The notes beneath the pieces were generated by a model that was not told the origin of the DNA, ran no database searches, and saw only the letters and a program-made list of their open reading frames with translations. Made by a program: the position numbers and the translations under genes. 43,125 nt of DNA from an uncultured Oscillospiraceae bacterium (GTDB lineage: Bacteria; Bacillota; Clostridia; Oscillospirales; Oscillospiraceae), in NCBI GenBank assembly GCA_949916125.1, contig CATLEJ010000004.1, forward strand, positions 1-43,125. The letters run 5' to 3'. Shown piece after piece: positions 11,575-20,843 of the stretch (positions are counted from its first letter, which is position 1; every line of letters starts with the position of its first letter).

Positions 11575-12152
11575 TGGGACGCCCTCCCCTCCGCCTTGTG
11601 GAGTTTGTGCAGCTCCTTTTTGCGGCGGTTGGAGAACCGGTCCTCCTCGCTGTACACGCAGCCGCAGTACTTCTGCAGATAGAGGCCCAGCGCCCGGGCT
11701 TCCTCCTGCCCCTCCCGGAAGCGGGGCCGGAAGTCATAGGGGACAAACTCCACGCCGTATTTTTCCCCCATCCGCGCCCCTGTGGCGCAGATCAGCTCCC
11801 GGTTCTGGTAGGGGGACACCAGCAGGGTGGTGGTAAAGCGGCCGAAGCCGTGTTCCGCCGCGTACCGGGCGGCGAATTCCATCCGGCAGGCGTAGCAGTA
11901 CCCGCAGCGGTGGTCGCTGTCCTGGGCCACGGCGGCGGTGAACTGCCGCAGGCCGTAGAAATCCTGCTCCCGCAGCTCCAGGCCGATGTCCTGGGCGTAC
12001 TGCCGCAGGGTGTCCCGGCGGGCCCTGTACTCCTGGAAGGGGTGGATGTTGGGGTTGTACCACAGGCCGGTGGGCTCCACCCCTTCCTCCCGCAGCGTTT
12101 TCACACAGGCCACGGAGCAGGGGGCGCAGCAGATGTGGAGCAGCAGCTCCAT
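11568..12152 (-). CDS. queH: Epoxyqueuosine reductase QueH (DUF208)
   Basis: LLLHICCAPCSVACV, GLWYNPNIHPFQEYRARRDTL, CGYCYACRMEFAA. Confidence 0.93.
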   Translation of the reverse strand: MELLLHICCAPCSVACVKTLREEGVEPTGLWYNPNIHPFQEYRARRDTLRQYAQDIGLELREQDFYGLRQFTAAVAQDSDHRCGYCYACRMEFAARYAAEHGFGRFTTTLLVSPYQNRELICATGARMGEKYGVEFVPYDFRPRFREGQEEARALGLYLQKYCGCVYSEEDRFSNRRKKELHKLHKAEGRASQC

Positions 12153-12220
12153 GGGGGATCATCTCCTTCCGATGGAATGGGACAGCCAAGGCCGCGCCCG
12201 GTCTTGGCTGTCGGTGGGTT

Positions 12221-14149
12221 CTATTTGACGGGCAGGATATCCAGCCCGGCCAGCACCGCGAACATCCCGGCGGCGGCCTCATCCCGGAGGATGGGGGCCT
12301 TGGGGGACAGCTCCTCCAGCGGGGCGTACAGCAGCCCCAGCTTGGACCAGGCGTCGCCCTCGAAGCTCTCGTCCACCCCCCAGGCCAGCACCGCCATGCT
12401 GGTGCGGGCCCAGTCGGAATAGCCCATCAGTGCCCCACGCTGGGTTAAGGTGAGGTTGTCGGCTTTGTCCTCCACCCACAGGCCGTAGTCGTCGATCCTC
12501 AGGTTGAGGAAGCGGGCGGTGCGGCCCATGATGGTGAAGAACTCCTCCTGCGTGAGGATGCCGGAGGGGTTAAACCGTCCGCTCCCCACGCCGTTCACCA
12601 GCCCCAGATAGGCCATGGCGTTGACGGCGGCGGCGTACCACGCGCTTTGGTGTACATCTGTAAACAGGCTCTCCCCCTGGTAGGACACGTTCAGCACGTT
12701 GGCCAGCATAGAGCACAGCTCGGCGCGGGTGAGGTTCCCCGCAGGATTGAAGTGCCCCTTGCCGTCCCCTTGGAGCAGCCCATAGGTGCCCATGGCGTTG
12801 ATGGCGTCGGCGTATTTGCTGTCCGCCACGTCGGTAAACCAGCGGCTCTCGTATTCGATGCCCAGCTTTTCCGCGATCTGGGGGGCGGTGTAGTTGTCGG
12901 CGTGCCAGCCGGGGAACTCGGTGTAGCTCACCAGGATCTGGGGGGGCAGGGCGGACAGCAGGGCGGACAGGGTCTCGCTGTCCGTATCGGGGTCAATGCT
13001 GTACGAGCGGCAGGTGGAGCTCAGGTTGGTACGGAAGGAGATGCCCAGCTTGGCCTCCGACGGATCCCCGCACAGGGCCAGGGACACGGCGTTGGTATAG
13101 GTGCTGTCCACCAGCAGGGTGGGGATCACGCCGATTTTGTCGGTGGTGTTGCAGCCGCCGGAGTAGAAGCGGTGGACGGTGAGCTTCAGGCTGTCTTCGT
13201 CGAAGTAGTCGGGGAGGACGCTGCCGTCCAGCATGGCCTGGGCCACGCCCTTGCCATAGGTGCGGCCCCCCACGGTGATGCTGCGCCCCTCGTCCCGGAG
13301 GCCGGAGGCCACAAGCTCGGAGGCGGAAGCGCTGCTCCCGTCGGTGAGCACGATGACGGGCTTGGCGGTGGCGGCGTGCTTCTGGGCGGGGACGGGGGTC
13401 ACCGTGTTGTCCCCACTCTGGTAGTAGAGGTAATAGCCCGGGCCCAGCAGGGCGTTGAGCATTTCCACCGCCGCGTTGGTGTAGCCCCCGCCGTTGCCCC
13501 GCAGGTCCAGCAGCCACAGGCGCACTTTGGCGTCGTTGTCCCGGACCATCTGGGCAAACTCCCTGCCGGTGTCGCTGCCGAAGCTGTTGCAGTCGATGTA
13601 GCCGATGCCGCCGTCCAGGAGGCGCACCTCGGTGTTGGGGATGACCACCAGGCGGCGGGTGAGGGTATATTGGGTGCGCGCGCCGTCCCGGAGGACGGTG
13701 ACGGTGACCTGGGTGCCCTCGTCGCCGGCGATCCGGCTGACGACGGCGTCGTCCGCGGGGACGCAGGACACGCCGTCGATCTCCACGATGAGGTCCCCGG
13801 ACCGCAGGCCCGCCTCCCGGGCGCTTCCGCCGGAGATGGTGTCCACAATCAAAATCCCCTCGTCGGTGCGCTGGATGGTGACGCCGATGCCCACCAGGCC
13901 GGTCTCCCCCTCAAGGGCGTCCAGGAACGCCCGGTATTCCTCGGCGGTCATATAGCTGGTATAGGGGTCGCCCAGCAGGCGGATCAGCTCGTCCACCGTC
14001 TGCGCCTCATAGGCCTCGTCGGGGATGTCGTAATAGTAGTATGTCTCCAGCAGCTCCAGGGCCTGGTCCACCGTGAGGGCGTAGGCCGGGGTGAGCAGCA
14101 GGGCAAGGGACAGCAGCAGGGTCAGCAGACGGGTCAGGCACTTCTTCAT
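12221..14149 (-). CDS. S41-family C-terminal processing peptidase with PDZ and C-terminal SLH repeats
   Basis: Signal peptide; PDZ (GIGVTIQRTDEGILIVDTISGGSAREAGLRSGDLIVEIDG); catalytic VLTDGSSASASELVASGLRD...YGKGVAQ; SLH-like FTDVADSKYADAINAMGTYGLLQGDGKGHFNPAGNLTRAE. Confidence 0.94.
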   Translation of the reverse strand: MKKCLTRLLTLLLSLALLLTPAYALTVDQALELLETYYYYDIPDEAYEAQTVDELIRLLGDPYTSYMTAEEYRAFLDALEGETGLVGIGVTIQRTDEGILIVDTISGGSAREAGLRSGDLIVEIDGVSCVPADDAVVSRIAGDEGTQVTVTVLRDGARTQYTLTRRLVVIPNTEVRLLDGGIGYIDCNSFGSDTGREFAQMVRDNDAKVRLWLLDLRGNGGGYTNAAVEMLNALLGPGYYLYYQSGDNTVTPVPAQKHAATAKPVIVLTDGSSASASELVASGLRDEGRSITVGGRTYGKGVAQAMLDGSVLPDYFDEDSLKLTVHRFYSGGCNTTDKIGVIPTLLVDSTYTNAVSLALCGDPSEAKLGISFRTNLSSTCRSYSIDPDTDSETLSALLSALPPQILVSYTEFPGWHADNYTAPQIAEKLGIEYESRWFTDVADSKYADAINAMGTYGLLQGDGKGHFNPAGNLTRAELCSMLANVLNVSYQGESLFTDVHQSAWYAAAVNAMAYLGLVNGVGSGRFNPSGILTQEEFFTIMGRTARFLNLRIDDYGLWVEDKADNLTLTQRGALMGYSDWARTSMAVLAWGVDESFEGDAWSKLGLLYAPLEELSPKAPILRDEAAAGMFAVLAGLDILPVK

Positions 14150-14227
14150 AGTCGTTCTCCTTGTGCGCGGCGTTTGGCTCCGGCCCGCCCCCGCGCGTAA
14201 AACAGGCCATCGGCCCCTTTTTGTAAA

Positions 14228-14256
14228 TTGACAAACGGGGCGGTTTCCATTAAACT
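14228..14256 (+). promoter_or_regulatory. SigA-type promoter
   Basis: TTGACA-17-TAAACT upstream of the 14295 CDS. Confidence 0.55.
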
Positions 14257-14294
14257 GAGTATACCATATTTAGATGACAATGGGGTGAGTTTTT

Positions 14295-15260
14295 ATGGTA
14301 AACTTTACGGAATTTTCGTTTCCCTCCAGGGACGGGGTCCATCAGTGCCACGCGAGCCTGTGGACGCGTTCGGACACCGAGCCCCGGGCGGTGGTGCAGA
14401 TCGTCCACGGCGTGGCGGAGTACGCTGGGCGGTACGACGCCTTCGCCCGGTATCTTGCGGACCACGGCTTCGCCGTGTGCGGCGAGGACCACCTGGGCCA
14501 CGGCAAGACGGTGGACGACGGCAAATACGGCTACTTCGGCAAAAAGGACGGCTGGACGCTGGTGACCGCCGACGTGCGGCAGCTGCGCGTTCTCATGGGG
14601 GAAAAATTCCCCGGCGTGCCCTACTTCCTGCTGGGCCACTCCATGGGCTCCTTCCTGGCCCGCACCTACCTGTGCAAATATCCCGGCACGGTGGACGGCT
14701 GCATCCTGTCCGGCACCGGCCAGGAGAAGCCCGCCCTGGTGGCGGCGGGCAAGGCGGTGGCCGGCGCTATTTGTGCCGTCCGGGGGCCGGAGGCGGTGAG
14801 CGGCCTCATCGACAAGCTGTCCCTGGGGGCGTACAACAAGCAGTTCCAGCCCAACCGCACCACGGCGGACTGGATCTGCCGGGACGAGGCGGTGGTGGAC
14901 AAGTACCTGAAAGATCCCTTCTGCACCTTCAAGCCCACCGCCGGGATGTTCCGGGACATGATGGGGGGCCTTCAGTATATCGCCAGCGAGGAGGCCCTGT
15001 CCGCCATGGACCCCCGCACCCCGGTGTACCTGTTCTCCGGGGACCAGGACCCGGTGGGCTCCAACGGGGAGGGCGTGAAGCGGGTGTACGGCTTCTTCAA
15101 GGACCACGGCACCGCGGACCTCACCATGAAGCTCTACCCCGGCGGGCGGCACGAGATGCTCAACGAGATCAACAAGGGCGAGGTGTACGCCGACGTGCTG
15201 GCCTGGCTGGAGCAGAGAAGCGCGGAAAAGCGGACAGTGAGGGAGCTTGGAGCGGAGTGA
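14295..15260 (+). CDS. Alpha/beta hydrolase (monoacylglycerol lipase-like)
   Basis: VQIVHGVAEYAGRYDAFARYLADHGFAV, nucleophile elbow LLGHSMGSF, FSGDQDPVG, YPGGRHEML. Confidence 0.92.
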   Translation: MVNFTEFSFPSRDGVHQCHASLWTRSDTEPRAVVQIVHGVAEYAGRYDAFARYLADHGFAVCGEDHLGHGKTVDDGKYGYFGKKDGWTLVTADVRQLRVLMGEKFPGVPYFLLGHSMGSFLARTYLCKYPGTVDGCILSGTGQEKPALVAAGKAVAGAICAVRGPEAVSGLIDKLSLGAYNKQFQPNRTTADWICRDEAVVDKYLKDPFCTFKPTAGMFRDMMGGLQYIASEEALSAMDPRTPVYLFSGDQDPVGSNGEGVKRVYGFFKDHGTADLTMKLYPGGRHEMLNEINKGEVYADVLAWLEQRSAEKRTVRELGAE

Positions 15261-15405
15261 AAGCAAAAGCCAAGGCCCGCGCAGCGGGGCTGGGTTTTGC
15301 TTGAGTCGCAGCGGCGGTGTGTGCCAGTGGCACACGTCTACCGCACGACCGAGCCGAAGGCGAGACAGCGACCGAATGTCCTGGCCGCTTCGCAGCGTGA
15401 CAATG
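15214..15405 (+). repeat. Mosaic dispersed intergenic repeat, copy R2
   Basis: GAGAAGCGCGGAAAAGCGGACAGTGAGGGAGCTTGGAGCGGAGTGAAAGCAAAAGCC...GGGTTTTGCTTGAGTCGCAGCG...TGTCCTGGCCGCTTCGCAGCGTGACAATG aligns closely with 39989-40128; contains an extra GTGTGCC-AGT-GGCACAC hairpin. Confidence 0.82.
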
Positions 15406-15417
15406 AGGCCCTTGACC

Positions 15418-16296
15418 TTATCCTCGCCGCAAAAACCTGAACTGGGTTTCCGAGCACACCATGGCCAGGAAGATGACACAGAAGCCCAGGTACATCAGCG
15501 GCGTGGGCTCCTCCGCCCCGAAGGCCACGGAGAACAGCACCCCGAAGGGGGCTTCCAGGGAGAGCAGCAGGGCCGCCGACGAGGGGTCGGTATACTTCTG
15601 CCCCACGTTCTGAAACAACAGGGCCACGGCGGTGCACCCCACTCCAAGGTAAAGCAGCACCCACCAGGCAAAGGGGGTGAGGGGCTGGGTGGGGAAGCCG
15701 CGGGTGAGGAGCATACCTACCCCGCACATGACGGCCATGGCGGCAAACTGCATGGTGGTAAGCAGGAAAATATCCCGCCCGGGGGAGAGCTTGGCCACCG
15801 CCACGATGTGGCAGGCCAGAAAGAAGGCCGCCACAAGGGTGAGGCAGTCTCCCAACGCCAGGGCGATCCCCCCGTCCCAGGACACCAGCCCGATGCCTGT
15901 CACAGACAGCAGGGCGGCCAGCACATTCCAGCGGGTGGGGCGCTTGCGATCCACGATCCAGTAGAGGAAGGGGACGATGATGCAGTAGGAGGCGGTAAAA
16001 AAGGCGTTTTTCCCCGGGGTGGTGCCGATCAGCCCAAAGAGCTGGGTGATATACGCCGTCCCCATCAGCAGGCCCAGTATGCCTCCCTGCCACACATAGC
16101 CCCAGTCCATGTTCCGCCACTGCCTCCAAAACACCACCGCCAGCAGCACCGCCCCCAGGGCAAACCGGAAGGCCAGCATGAACATAGGATCCACATCATC
16201 TACCGCATCCTTCACCAAGAAAAAAGACGAGCCCCAAATCAGGGTGGCGGACACGATCATGGGCTTGGCCAGCTTTTTCATAACGGATTCGTTCAT
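15418..16296 (-). CDS. DMT superfamily (EamA) transporter
   Basis: MNESVMKKLAKPMIVSATLIWGSSFFLVKDAVDDVDPMFMLAFRFALGAVLL; ~10 hydrophobic segments. Confidence 0.93.
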   Translation of the reverse strand: MNESVMKKLAKPMIVSATLIWGSSFFLVKDAVDDVDPMFMLAFRFALGAVLLAVVFWRQWRNMDWGYVWQGGILGLLMGTAYITQLFGLIGTTPGKNAFFTASYCIIVPFLYWIVDRKRPTRWNVLAALLSVTGIGLVSWDGGIALALGDCLTLVAAFFLACHIVAVAKLSPGRDIFLLTTMQFAAMAVMCGVGMLLTRGFPTQPLTPFAWWVLLYLGVGCTAVALLFQNVGQKYTDPSSAALLLSLEAPFGVLFSVAFGAEEPTPLMYLGFCVIFLAMVCSETQFRFLRRG

Positions 16297-16345
16297 AAAA
16301 ATTCAACTCCAGGTTATGATATTGGAGGGGAAAGGGGGCGGCCCC

Positions 16346-16957
16346 ATGCTGCCGCAGGCATTTTTCAGCGGGGACACGGTGGAAACCGCCCGCGCCCTGG
16401 TGGGCAAGTACCTGGTCCGGCGGTACGGCCGGATCACCCTGGCCGCCCGGATCACCGAGACGGAGGCCTATGTGGGCCGGATGGACAAGGCGTGCCACGC
16501 CTACGGCTACCGAAAGACGGAGCGGACGAAAACCCTGTACGCCCCGCCGGGGACGGCCTACGTGTACCTGATTTACGGGATGCACTGCTGCCTCAACTTT
16601 GTCACCGAGGGGGAGGGGGAGCCGGCGGCGGTGCTGGTCCGGGGCCTGGCCCCAAGGTATAACCAGGACATCATAGCAGAAAACCGCTTCCATTGCAAGT
16701 GCGGTGAGATGACCGCCTACCAGAAAAAGAACTTTCTCAACGGCCCCGGGAAGGTGTGCGCCGGAATGAACATCGACCGGGCGCTCAACGGCCTGCCCTA
16801 CGGTTCGCAGGAGCTGTTTGTCTGCGGCCGCCTGGAAGAGGCGGGCCTGCCGCCCTGCCCGGATGATGACGGGCCGCTGGATCTCAAGGTTGGGAAGCGC
16901 ATCGGGATCGACTACGCGGAGGAAGCGGTGGATTTCCCCTGGCGGTTCTATTTATAA
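16346..16957 (+). CDS. DNA-3-methyladenine glycosylase (Aag/MPG family)
   Basis: ARALVGKYLVRRYGRITLAARITETEAYVG-RMDKACHAYGYRKTERTKTLYAPPGTAYVYLIYGMHCCLNFVT; alternative start at 16316. Confidence 0.94.
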   Translation: MLPQAFFSGDTVETARALVGKYLVRRYGRITLAARITETEAYVGRMDKACHAYGYRKTERTKTLYAPPGTAYVYLIYGMHCCLNFVTEGEGEPAAVLVRGLAPRYNQDIIAENRFHCKCGEMTAYQKKNFLNGPGKVCAGMNIDRALNGLPYGSQELFVCGRLEEAGLPPCPDDDGPLDLKVGKRIGIDYAEEAVDFPWRFYL

Positions 16958-16969
16958 GGTTCGCCGCGC

Positions 16970-17017
16970 AAAAAAACCGGAGCGCCTGCCCTGTTGACGG
17001 GCGGCGCTTCGGTTTTT
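16970..17017. terminator. Bidirectional terminator between convergent genes
   Basis: AAAAACCGGAGCGCC...GGCGCTTCGGTTTTT. Confidence 0.85.
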
Positions 17018-17089
17018 CTGATTGGCGTTTCTGAGGGACAGGCGCGTCAAGCCGCAGAGCCGGTGTTTCCAGCTCTGCGGGAGCCCACC

Positions 17090-17452
17090 TTATACAAGCG
17101 CCTGCTCCAGCGCCTCGAGGAAGGTCTGCTGCTCCAGGGGCTTGTAGAGGAACCCCTTCGCGCCGATGCAGTCCGCCTCGTCAATGGTGTCGTCGTAGGC
17201 CAGGGAGGACACCATGACAATCCGGGCCTCCGGATGCTCCTCCAGGATGACCTGGGCCGTCTCCAGCCCGTCCAGCCCGGGCATGATGATATCCATGGTC
17301 ACCAGATCCGGCTGCACCTCGTCGTAACGGGCGATGGCATCCTCGCCGTTTTCACAGTAGGCCACCACCTCGAAGTCGGTGCCCTCCAGCAGCTTCCGGA
17401 TCTGGATCTCTGTCACACGGGAGTCGTCAACCACCATGATCTTTTTTTTCAT
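17090..17452 (-). CDS. Single-domain CheY-like response regulator
   Basis: KKKIMVVDDSRVTEIQIRKLLEG...LVTMDIIMPGLDG...GAKGFLYKPL; 120 aa. Confidence 0.95.
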   Translation of the reverse strand: MKKKIMVVDDSRVTEIQIRKLLEGTDFEVVAYCENGEDAIARYDEVQPDLVTMDIIMPGLDGLETAQVILEEHPEARIVMVSSLAYDDTIDEADCIGAKGFLYKPLEQQTFLEALEQALV

Positions 17453-17949
17453 ACAGACACATCCCTTTCCAAATCATTCTCGTCCCCATGAGGGGTATAG
17501 TAGATAAGCTGTACCTGCTCCGCCCTGTCGCCGTCATAGTCCAGCATAATGCTCCGCCGTTCCGACTCAGGCACATAGGGCCCCTGGCAAAAGACAGGGA
17601 CGCTAAACCGGGCAGGCCGTTTTGCCTCCGGAAACAGCCGGATCAGCACGTGCCCGCCCAGCACATTGAGGTATTCTTTGGCCACGTCGGCCACATCCCG
17701 GGGCGTCAGCTCGTCGGTCTGCATCACTTCCTGGGCCAGACGGACAAACATGGCCGCGTTGGCGCACAGGCACAGGGTGCCGTCCATCCCGCGCTCAAAG
17801 GTGATGTACACTGTGCAGGCGCCCTCCCCAAGCCCGGTCCCGCCCGTCTCCGTCAGGCTCAGGCAGATCCCTGCCTCCCGCCGGGTGATCTCCCGGGTGA
17901 CCTGATCCAGCATGACACGGAGCTTTTCCCTGGGCATCACACGATCCAT
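17449..17949 (-). CDS. CheX/CheC-like chemotaxis phosphatase domain protein
   Basis: MDGTLCLCANAAMFVRLAQEVMQTDELTPRDVADVAKEYLNVLGGHVLIRLFPE resembles CheX; overlaps the CheY-like start. Confidence 0.75.
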   Translation of the reverse strand: MDRVMPREKLRVMLDQVTREITRREAGICLSLTETGGTGLGEGACTVYITFERGMDGTLCLCANAAMFVRLAQEVMQTDELTPRDVADVAKEYLNVLGGHVLIRLFPEAKRPARFSVPVFCQGPYVPESERRSIMLDYDGDRAEQVQLIYYTPHGDENDLERDVSV

Positions 17950-17983
17950 GCCGGCCCTCCTCTCTCATCGTTCCATACCGGGG

Positions 17984-19723
17984 CTACATTACAAGGATCT
18001 CACCGCTTACCAGTTTTGCAATACACTGGTGGTTCTCCTCCCGCAGGCGTACCATTTCGTCCCCAAAGCTGATCTCCGTGCCCGCGTAGGCGACGCCGCA
18101 CTCCAGCCGCCCCTCGTTGTCCGAATGCAGTTCCTCCCTCAGGTCCAGCAGGTCGTCTTCCAGCTGCTTCAGTTTCAGCTCCGCGGCGTTCAGCTTCATC
18201 CGCACCTTGCTGAGCAGGCTGGTTTTGACCGGGCTGTCCAGCTGGCACTCCAGCTTTTCCATTTCGATCTCCAGGTCCTTCAGCTCCTGCTGGATGAGCT
18301 CCCGCTCAAAATTGGTGCAGGGCAGGCCGCCCAGGGCGATGGAGGTCCGGCACTCCGATTTGGAGCCCACAGAGGTGGCGCTCACCTTTTTGGCGGCCCA
18401 TACCCGTCCGCCCATAATACTGCCCCGGCCGGAGCGCACCAGCACCTCGCCGTCGCAGAAGATGTTGCCGTTGATAATGCAGTCTGTCTGAAGGTTTTCC
18501 CGGACGTAGATGGTGGAGTTTTCGATGTACTTGGAGAAAATGCATCGGTGGGCCCGGACGGTGGTGGTGCCGTCGCCCAGGATGCCCTTGACCACGGTGA
18601 GGTCGCCGCCGGCCTCCACGGTGCTGCCGGCCTCAATCACGCCGCCCACCCAGATATTCCCCATGGCGCGGACGGTAAAACCGGTGAGCACGTCGCCCTT
18701 GATATTGACGTCTCCCAGGAACTTGATGTTCCCGGTGGAGAAATCCACGTTGCCGGGAATATCCAGCACCGGCCTGACCTGGAAGCTGCGGCCGGTAAAT
18801 TCCACATGGCCCGCCATGGTTGCCACCAGGGCGTCGCCGTCCTCGCTGATCTCCGTGTTGCGCCCCTTGGGCAGGGACACCACCTTGCCGCTCTTGGCGG
18901 GGATCTCCTGGTCCAGCACCGTGCGGCCCGGCTCGCCCTCGGTGGGGTGGATGAGGCGGCAGATCTCCTGGCCCTCCTTGACGTTGTGGATTAAATTCAG
19001 CGCGGTATAATCCACCTGGTCGTATTCGTCCACCTGGAGCACCCGTTCAATGACGCGGGGGACATAGTCCACGATATTGCCGTTTTTTCCGTCAAATGCA
19101 GGCTTGCCCTGGGCGATGAGGTACAGGTTGAAATACCGGGATTCGTCGTGGGCCATCCGGTCCACCAGGCGGGTGTCCACGCCGTAGGAGATCCCGCAGT
19201 CTTCCAACGCCCGCAGCAGCATATCCCGGGACAGCTCCCTGCCCTGTTCCGTGGGCGGGAACACCAGCACCCAGGCATAGATTTTGTCGGCGGAGAGGAA
19301 AAACCAGGGCATGGCGTCCAGCCCCTTGGGGGCATTGTCCCCCTCCGGGGCGGTCTCATTGGCCTTATCTTTCCGGCGTTTGACGTCGCTGCCCTTGAGC
19401 GCCTTGGCCCGGGCAAGGCACGCGCTTTTGAGGCCCGCCTGCAGGCGCTGCTTTTCCCGGCTCACCAGCTCCTCCGGGAGCACCCCGTCCTCGTCCAGGC
19501 ACAGCCGGGGGGCGGGCAGATAGCCCGCCTCCTTCCGCCGCAGGTTGTAGAACTGGAATATGGGATGGTCGGCGGGGAGCCGCAGCAGGGCGGGGTCATC
19601 GGCGGCAAAGGACATATCCTCAGGGGCCTCATCCACCTGCTCCTGCTGTACAAGGGGTTCCTCCGCCTCTTTTTCGGGTTTTGTACCGAACAGAAAGGAC
19701 GCTACCCTGTCTTTCAGCGACAT
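17984..19723 (-). CDS. FapA family (DUF342) polymer-forming protein
   Basis: YFNLYLIAQGKPAFDGKNGNIVDYV, beta-helix GNVDFSTGNIKFLGDVNIKGDVLTGFTVRAMGNIWVGGVIEAGSTVEAGGDLTVVKGILG, C-terminal coiled coil. Confidence 0.92.
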   Translation of the reverse strand: MSLKDRVASFLFGTKPEKEAEEPLVQQEQVDEAPEDMSFAADDPALLRLPADHPIFQFYNLRRKEAGYLPAPRLCLDEDGVLPEELVSREKQRLQAGLKSACLARAKALKGSDVKRRKDKANETAPEGDNAPKGLDAMPWFFLSADKIYAWVLVFPPTEQGRELSRDMLLRALEDCGISYGVDTRLVDRMAHDESRYFNLYLIAQGKPAFDGKNGNIVDYVPRVIERVLQVDEYDQVDYTALNLIHNVKEGQEICRLIHPTEGEPGRTVLDQEIPAKSGKVVSLPKGRNTEISEDGDALVATMAGHVEFTGRSFQVRPVLDIPGNVDFSTGNIKFLGDVNIKGDVLTGFTVRAMGNIWVGGVIEAGSTVEAGGDLTVVKGILGDGTTTVRAHRCIFSKYIENSTIYVRENLQTDCIINGNIFCDGEVLVRSGRGSIMGGRVWAAKKVSATSVGSKSECRTSIALGGLPCTNFERELIQQELKDLEIEMEKLECQLDSPVKTSLLSKVRMKLNAAELKLKQLEDDLLDLREELHSDNEGRLECGVAYAGTEISFGDEMVRLREENHQCIAKLVSGEILVM

Positions 19724-19761
19724 TTCATAACACCACCCTTTCAAAGTGATGACTTATCTGT

Positions 19762-19790
19762 ATTATATCAGATGGCTTATCTTTTGGCAA
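19762..19790 (-). promoter_or_regulatory. Promoter for FapA-family operon
   Basis: TTGCCA-17-TATAAT on minus strand. Confidence 0.65.
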
Positions 19791-19879
19791 GACGCAGCTT
19801 GGGGGACGGTACCGGGGCTCGGGGATTTTGCGCTGTGTCCGGTGTAGAAAGGCGACAGAAAAAATAAAAGAAAAAAGTG

Positions 19880-19908
19880 TTGACAAACGGCGCGGTATCT
19901 GCTATGAT
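19880..19908 (+). promoter_or_regulatory. tRNA-Ala promoter
   Basis: TTGACA-17-TATGAT with extended -10 TGC and upstream A-tract. Confidence 0.88.
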
Positions 19909-19945
19909 TCTTCTTGCGCTGAGAAACGCGCAATGAGATCCATTT

Positions 19946-20021
<76 letters not shown>

Positions 20022-20030
20022 AAGCAGCAT

Positions 20031-20078
20031 AATCCGAACTTGTTCCCCAGGGGGAGCAAATTCGGATTTGTTGTTTAT
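20031..20078 (+). terminator. Terminator after tRNA-Ala
   Basis: AATCCGAACTTGTTCCCC/GGGGAGCAAATTCGGATT near-perfect inverted repeat followed by TGTTGTTT. Confidence 0.75.
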
Positions 20079-20097
20079 CCGGATAATATCGACACAT

Positions 20098-20133
20098 AGG
20101 AACGGCCCCTGCCGGTGTGACGGGGCCGTTCCT
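20098..20133. terminator. Hairpin downstream of the OmpR-type regulator (minus-strand end)
   Basis: Perfect 12-bp stem AGGAACGGCCCC/GGGGCCGTTCCT; no strong T-run. Confidence 0.5.
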
Positions 20134-20135
20134 AA

Positions 20136-20828
20136 TTATATATGATGCTTCTGGTCCTGGCCGCCCCCGTCCTCCAGGCGGTACCCCACCTTCCGCAGGG
20201 TGGCAATCCCCGCCCGGGAGCCCAGGTAGAAAAACTTCTTGCGCAAAAAGGAGATATACGCCTCCACATTGTTGTCCTCCGCGCCGCCCCACAGCCGCTC
20301 CAAAATCTCCCCCTTGGGGCACACCGCCCCGGCCCGGGACATAAGCAGCCGCAGCAGCTCAAACTCCTTGGGGGAGAGCTGTACCGATTTCTCCCCGCAG
20401 CTCAGGGTGTGGGCGGACAGGTCCAGCCGCAGGTCGGCGAAAGCCGTCCCCGCCGGGGCTGGGAGCTCCCCCTGCCGCCGGGCCAGCGCCCGGATGCGGG
20501 CCAGCAGCTCCTCCGGGGCGAAGGGCTTGGTCATATAGTCGTCCGCGCCGCAGTCCAGTCCGTCCACCTTGTCCCCCAGCCCGGTGCGGGCGGTGAGCAT
20601 CAGGATGGGGACCTGGTTCCCCTCCCCCCGCAGGGTGCGGCACAGGGTAAAGCCGTCCATGCCGGGGAGCATCACATCCAGCACCACCACGCCCCAGCCC
20701 CCGGCCCGGGCGCTGGCCAGGCCGCCGGGGCCGTCCGCCTCCCGGTGGGTCTCATAGCCCCCGTCCCGCAGGAGCTGGGCCAGCGCCTCCGCCAGCCGGG
20801 GCTCGTCCTCCACGATCAGGATCTTCAT
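20136..20828 (-). CDS. OmpR/PhoB-family response regulator (no adjacent kinase)
   Basis: MKILIVEDEPRLAEALAQLL...VVLDVMLPGMDG...LMLTARTG...YMTKPFAPEELLARIRAL; winged-helix LSPKEFELLRLLMSRAG. Confidence 0.95.
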   Translation of the reverse strand: MKILIVEDEPRLAEALAQLLRDGGYETHREADGPGGLASARAGGWGVVVLDVMLPGMDGFTLCRTLRGEGNQVPILMLTARTGLGDKVDGLDCGADDYMTKPFAPEELLARIRALARRQGELPAPAGTAFADLRLDLSAHTLSCGEKSVQLSPKEFELLRLLMSRAGAVCPKGEILERLWGGAEDNNVEAYISFLRKKFFYLGSRAGIATLRKVGYRLEDGGGQDQKHHI

Positions 20829-20843
20829 GGGCCGTCCCTCCTG

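Noticed and set aside
12221-16296. Mobile element or prophage boundary in mixed-strand region
   Set aside because: No integrase, transposase, phage structural gene or target duplication seen.
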